64,000 bases of DNA from CAYZZU01 sp964483105 (GTDB taxonomy: Bacteria > CG2-30-53-67). Below are positions 62,247-64,000 of this stretch, in pieces; within the stretch, counting starts at the first letter, position 1, and each line of letters begins with the position of its first letter. A program made the position numbers and the translations under genes. The stretch lies in the NCBI GenBank assembly GCA_964483105.1, contig CAYZZU010000010.1, positions 13,441-77,440 of the forward strand. Direction: 5' to 3'. The notes under the pieces were generated by a model. That model saw only the letters and a list, made by a program, of their open reading frames with translations, was not told the DNA's origin and did not search any database.

Positions 62247-63875
62247 ATGATGGATCATCCCAGGAACATTCTGGTTATCCGGACACATCGGATCGGAGAC
62301 ATCCTTCAGATAACGCCTATGATCCGAGGCGTACGGGAGAAATATCCTGAAGCAAAGCTTTCGATCCTGGTGGAAGAAGGATTCCGTCCGGTTGTCGCAA
62401 ACAATCCCGACCTCGATGAGATTATCGATTTTCCCCGTGTCCGTTGGGCTGATCGTATTCAGGAATCGGGAAGGATGGATTGGGGCGTCTACCGTGGGAT
62501 TCGTGATCTGGTCCGGGACCTGAAGGAAAGATGTTTCGATCTGGTGATCAATCGTCAGTTTACGGATTTTGAAGCTCTTCTGACCACGCTGATTTGTCCC
62601 GGGGAGATCCGCGGAAAGGTCATGGACCCGGATGGAACGATTCGTTATGCCGATCCGGTGACGGATCGAATCGTCCGGGAGACAAGGGCATACGGTCGGC
62701 GTCCCTCCTTCAAGAACCTTGTTGATCTCTCGATGGAGGTAGCCGGCGCTTTCCCATCTGAGCGGCGACTGATCTTTCCTGTCCACAGGGAAGTGGAGGA
62801 TGCCTGCAGGGGAAGACTTTCAGCTCGCGGCTTCTTCGATGGAGGTCCCATCTTCGGTATCCAGCCGGGGGCCTCCCGTTCTTTCAAGGAACTTGGAGGT
62901 GTCTCCCTGCCCCTGGCCGAGGTGGTGGATACGTTGATCCGCAAAAAGAACGGACGCGTTCTCTTCTTCGGGAGCCGTGAGGAACGACTCCTCGGAGAGA
63001 CGATCCTCGAATTGGTTCATTCGGACCCTTCTTTGATTCTTAACCTGATGGGGGAAACCACTCTGGAGGAACTGGGAGGATATCTTGCGTGTTGTGATCT
63101 TCTGATTTCCGGTGATACCGGCACCGCCCATGTCGCGGCTGCCGTGGGAACACGCACGGTGACCGCGTCCTATGGGATGACCTATCCCTATGAAACCGCT
63201 CCCTACGGTCCGGGACATTTGGTGCTTTACCCGGATCTCTCCTGCGCTCCCTGTGACGATCCGGAATCCTGCGAAGAAAAGATGAGCTGTCAACGGGTCT
63301 TGAAGCCCGCCGTTCTGCTTTCGGGGATCGAGGTGGCCCTCGCTCTCCTTGCCGGGGATCAGGAAGGGGTGCAAAGATGGAGTCACGCCCCGTCCCTTCG
63401 GGGAGTCCGGCTTCTCTATACTGGAGAGCCGCCCCTGACGTCCGATCTGATGCTCCGGGATTTGCGCCGGGAAATTCCCGAACTTACGCCCCGGCAATCC
63501 TTTCCCCGCAGGGTCGCGGATCCCGTGGAAGGAGAGAACCCGGCACCGCTTCCGGATGTCCCCCATTCGGTTCGGAGACTCCTGGAACGAATCGATGCCG
63601 CCATGGCTGCATTTTCCGCCGGGGAGAAGGCGAAGGGATTTCAGGCGATCGAGCCTTGCTTCGACCTGTTCCAGGATGTCATTCGGGGGATTATGGAACC
63701 CGGGGAAGGTTCCCGGGAACTCCTGTCCTGTTTGACTCCGGTTCCTTCTCTCCTGTCACGTCTGGGGGCCGCCATGGAACGGATGGATCTTGCCTTTCTG
63801 CAGGAGATCCTGGTCAGTGAGATGCGTCCGCTGGTCCTGGAAATGGAAAAGGCCTTGACCCCTCCACAATCATAG
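62247..63875 (+). CDS. Glycosyltransferase family 9 (heptosyltransferase-like) with C-terminal helical extension
   Basis: LPS or surface-glycan type glycosyltransferase. ATG 62247 gives 542 residues; the frame is open to TTG 62217. The GT-B fold has IRTHRIGDILQITPMIRGVREKYPEAKLSILVEE at the start, PGASRSFKEL and LISGDTGTAHVAAAVGTRTVT (nucleotide-sugar site) in the second half, to about residue 360. The last 170 residues (with LLYTGEPPLT, and long helices at the end) are not in standard GT9 proteins. No ribosome-binding site is seen; a 9-bp repeat precedes it. Confidence 0.87.
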   Translation: MMDHPRNILVIRTHRIGDILQITPMIRGVREKYPEAKLSILVEEGFRPVVANNPDLDEIIDFPRVRWADRIQESGRMDWGVYRGIRDLVRDLKERCFDLVINRQFTDFEALLTTLICPGEIRGKVMDPDGTIRYADPVTDRIVRETRAYGRRPSFKNLVDLSMEVAGAFPSERRLIFPVHREVEDACRGRLSARGFFDGGPIFGIQPGASRSFKELGGVSLPLAEVVDTLIRKKNGRVLFFGSREERLLGETILELVHSDPSLILNLMGETTLEELGGYLACCDLLISGDTGTAHVAAAVGTRTVTASYGMTYPYETAPYGPGHLVLYPDLSCAPCDDPESCEEKMSCQRVLKPAVLLSGIEVALALLAGDQEGVQRWSHAPSLRGVRLLYTGEPPLTSDLMLRDLRREIPELTPRQSFPRRVADPVEGENPAPLPDVPHSVRRLLERIDAAMAAFSAGEKAKGFQAIEPCFDLFQDVIRGIMEPGEGSRELLSCLTPVPSLLSRLGAAMERMDLAFLQEILVSEMRPLVLEMEKALTPPQS

Positions 63876-64000
63876 TCCCATTTCCGCAAAGAGCGCTCCC
63901 CACCTTTCCGCGAATGTTTGCAGGGAGAACTTCTTCGCGACCGTTTCTCTTGCCTTTCTCCCGAGGGTTGCCGCAAGATCCTGGTTTGATAATAAAATCG
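63870..64000 (-). CDS. Glycosyltransferase, family 4-like, C-terminal end only
   Basis: A minus-strand frame enters from the right edge; its stop is TGA at 63872-63870, overlapping the last 6 bp of the GT9 gene. The visible 43 residues, including LAATLGRKARETVAKKFSL and AERWGALFAEMGL, match the C-terminal helix of GT4 glycosyltransferases. The N-terminal part is outside the window. Confidence 0.7.
   Translation of the reverse strand, partial: ILLSNQDLAATLGRKARETVAKKFSLQTFAERWGALFAEMGL

Overview
The window is chromosomal DNA, moderately GC-rich, from a Gram-negative, probably anaerobic and flagellated bacterium. The best guess is a member of the Desulfobacterota (former Deltaproteobacteria). 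The grounds are gene order and regulation: an uninterrupted str-S10-spc-alpha ribosomal block, the order rpiB-glyA-dCMP deaminase-nrdR, an ilvBHC-pssA-leuA run with a leucine T-box in front of leuA, an Rnf cluster, AddAB-type recombination genes, MopE-type surface repeats, and sigma-28 and sigma-54 style promoters. No rRNA, tRNA, CRISPR, prophage or insertion sequence was recognised.

Layout. 1-20600: ribosomal superoperon on the + strand (rpsL to rplQ, with fusA, tuf, secY, adk, map, infA and rpoA), starting from a TTGACA promoter and a possible attenuator. 20581-27957: psd (overlapping rplQ), ilvD, a DUF47-Pit phosphate pair, a D-Ala-D-Ala carboxypeptidase and cstA. 28065-36211: branched-chain amino-acid synthesis (ilvB, ilvH, ilvC, leuA, leuC, leuD) with pssA inside it and a Leu T-box controlling leuA; leuB is not present. 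36366-39858: a small secreted beta-rich protein with its own promoter, then rpiB-glyA-dCMP deaminase-nrdR. 39980-43644: rnfC-D-G-E, without rnfA and rnfB. 43660-47041: a GT2 glycosyltransferase (minus) and a chemoreceptor with a zinc-binding CZB domain behind a sigma-28 type promoter. 47071-55180 (minus): addB-addA and dgt. 55424-61307 (minus): a putative signalling and surface cluster, made of a sigma-28-driven small FlgM-like protein, a response regulator, a response regulator-GAF-HD-GYP protein, a sigma-54-driven PilZ protein and a large Lcl/MopE surface protein. 61460-64000: a Maf-like protein and two glycosyltransferases (GT9, and the end of a GT4).

How it fits together. The first 20 kb makes the translation, secretion and transcription core. 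psd and pssA, although 10 kb apart, are consecutive steps of phosphatidylethanolamine synthesis. ilvD-ilvBHC-leuACD supplies valine, isoleucine and leucine precursors, and leuA is read through only when uncharged tRNA-Leu accumulates. The last 20 kb is coloured by motility: two sigma-28 type sites, one sigma-54 type site, a chemoreceptor, cyclic-di-GMP hydrolase and receptor proteins, and glycosyltransferases of the sort found at flagellin or surface-glycan loci.

The most interesting leads are: (i) the 55424-61307 cluster; (ii) the Rnf cluster lacking its A and B genes; (iii) two inverted-repeat elements (in the spc operon at 9690-9846 and next to dgt at 55269-55378); and (iv) a family of intergenic arrays with an exact 9-bp period at 3223, 13741, 62201 and, with another core, 50602.
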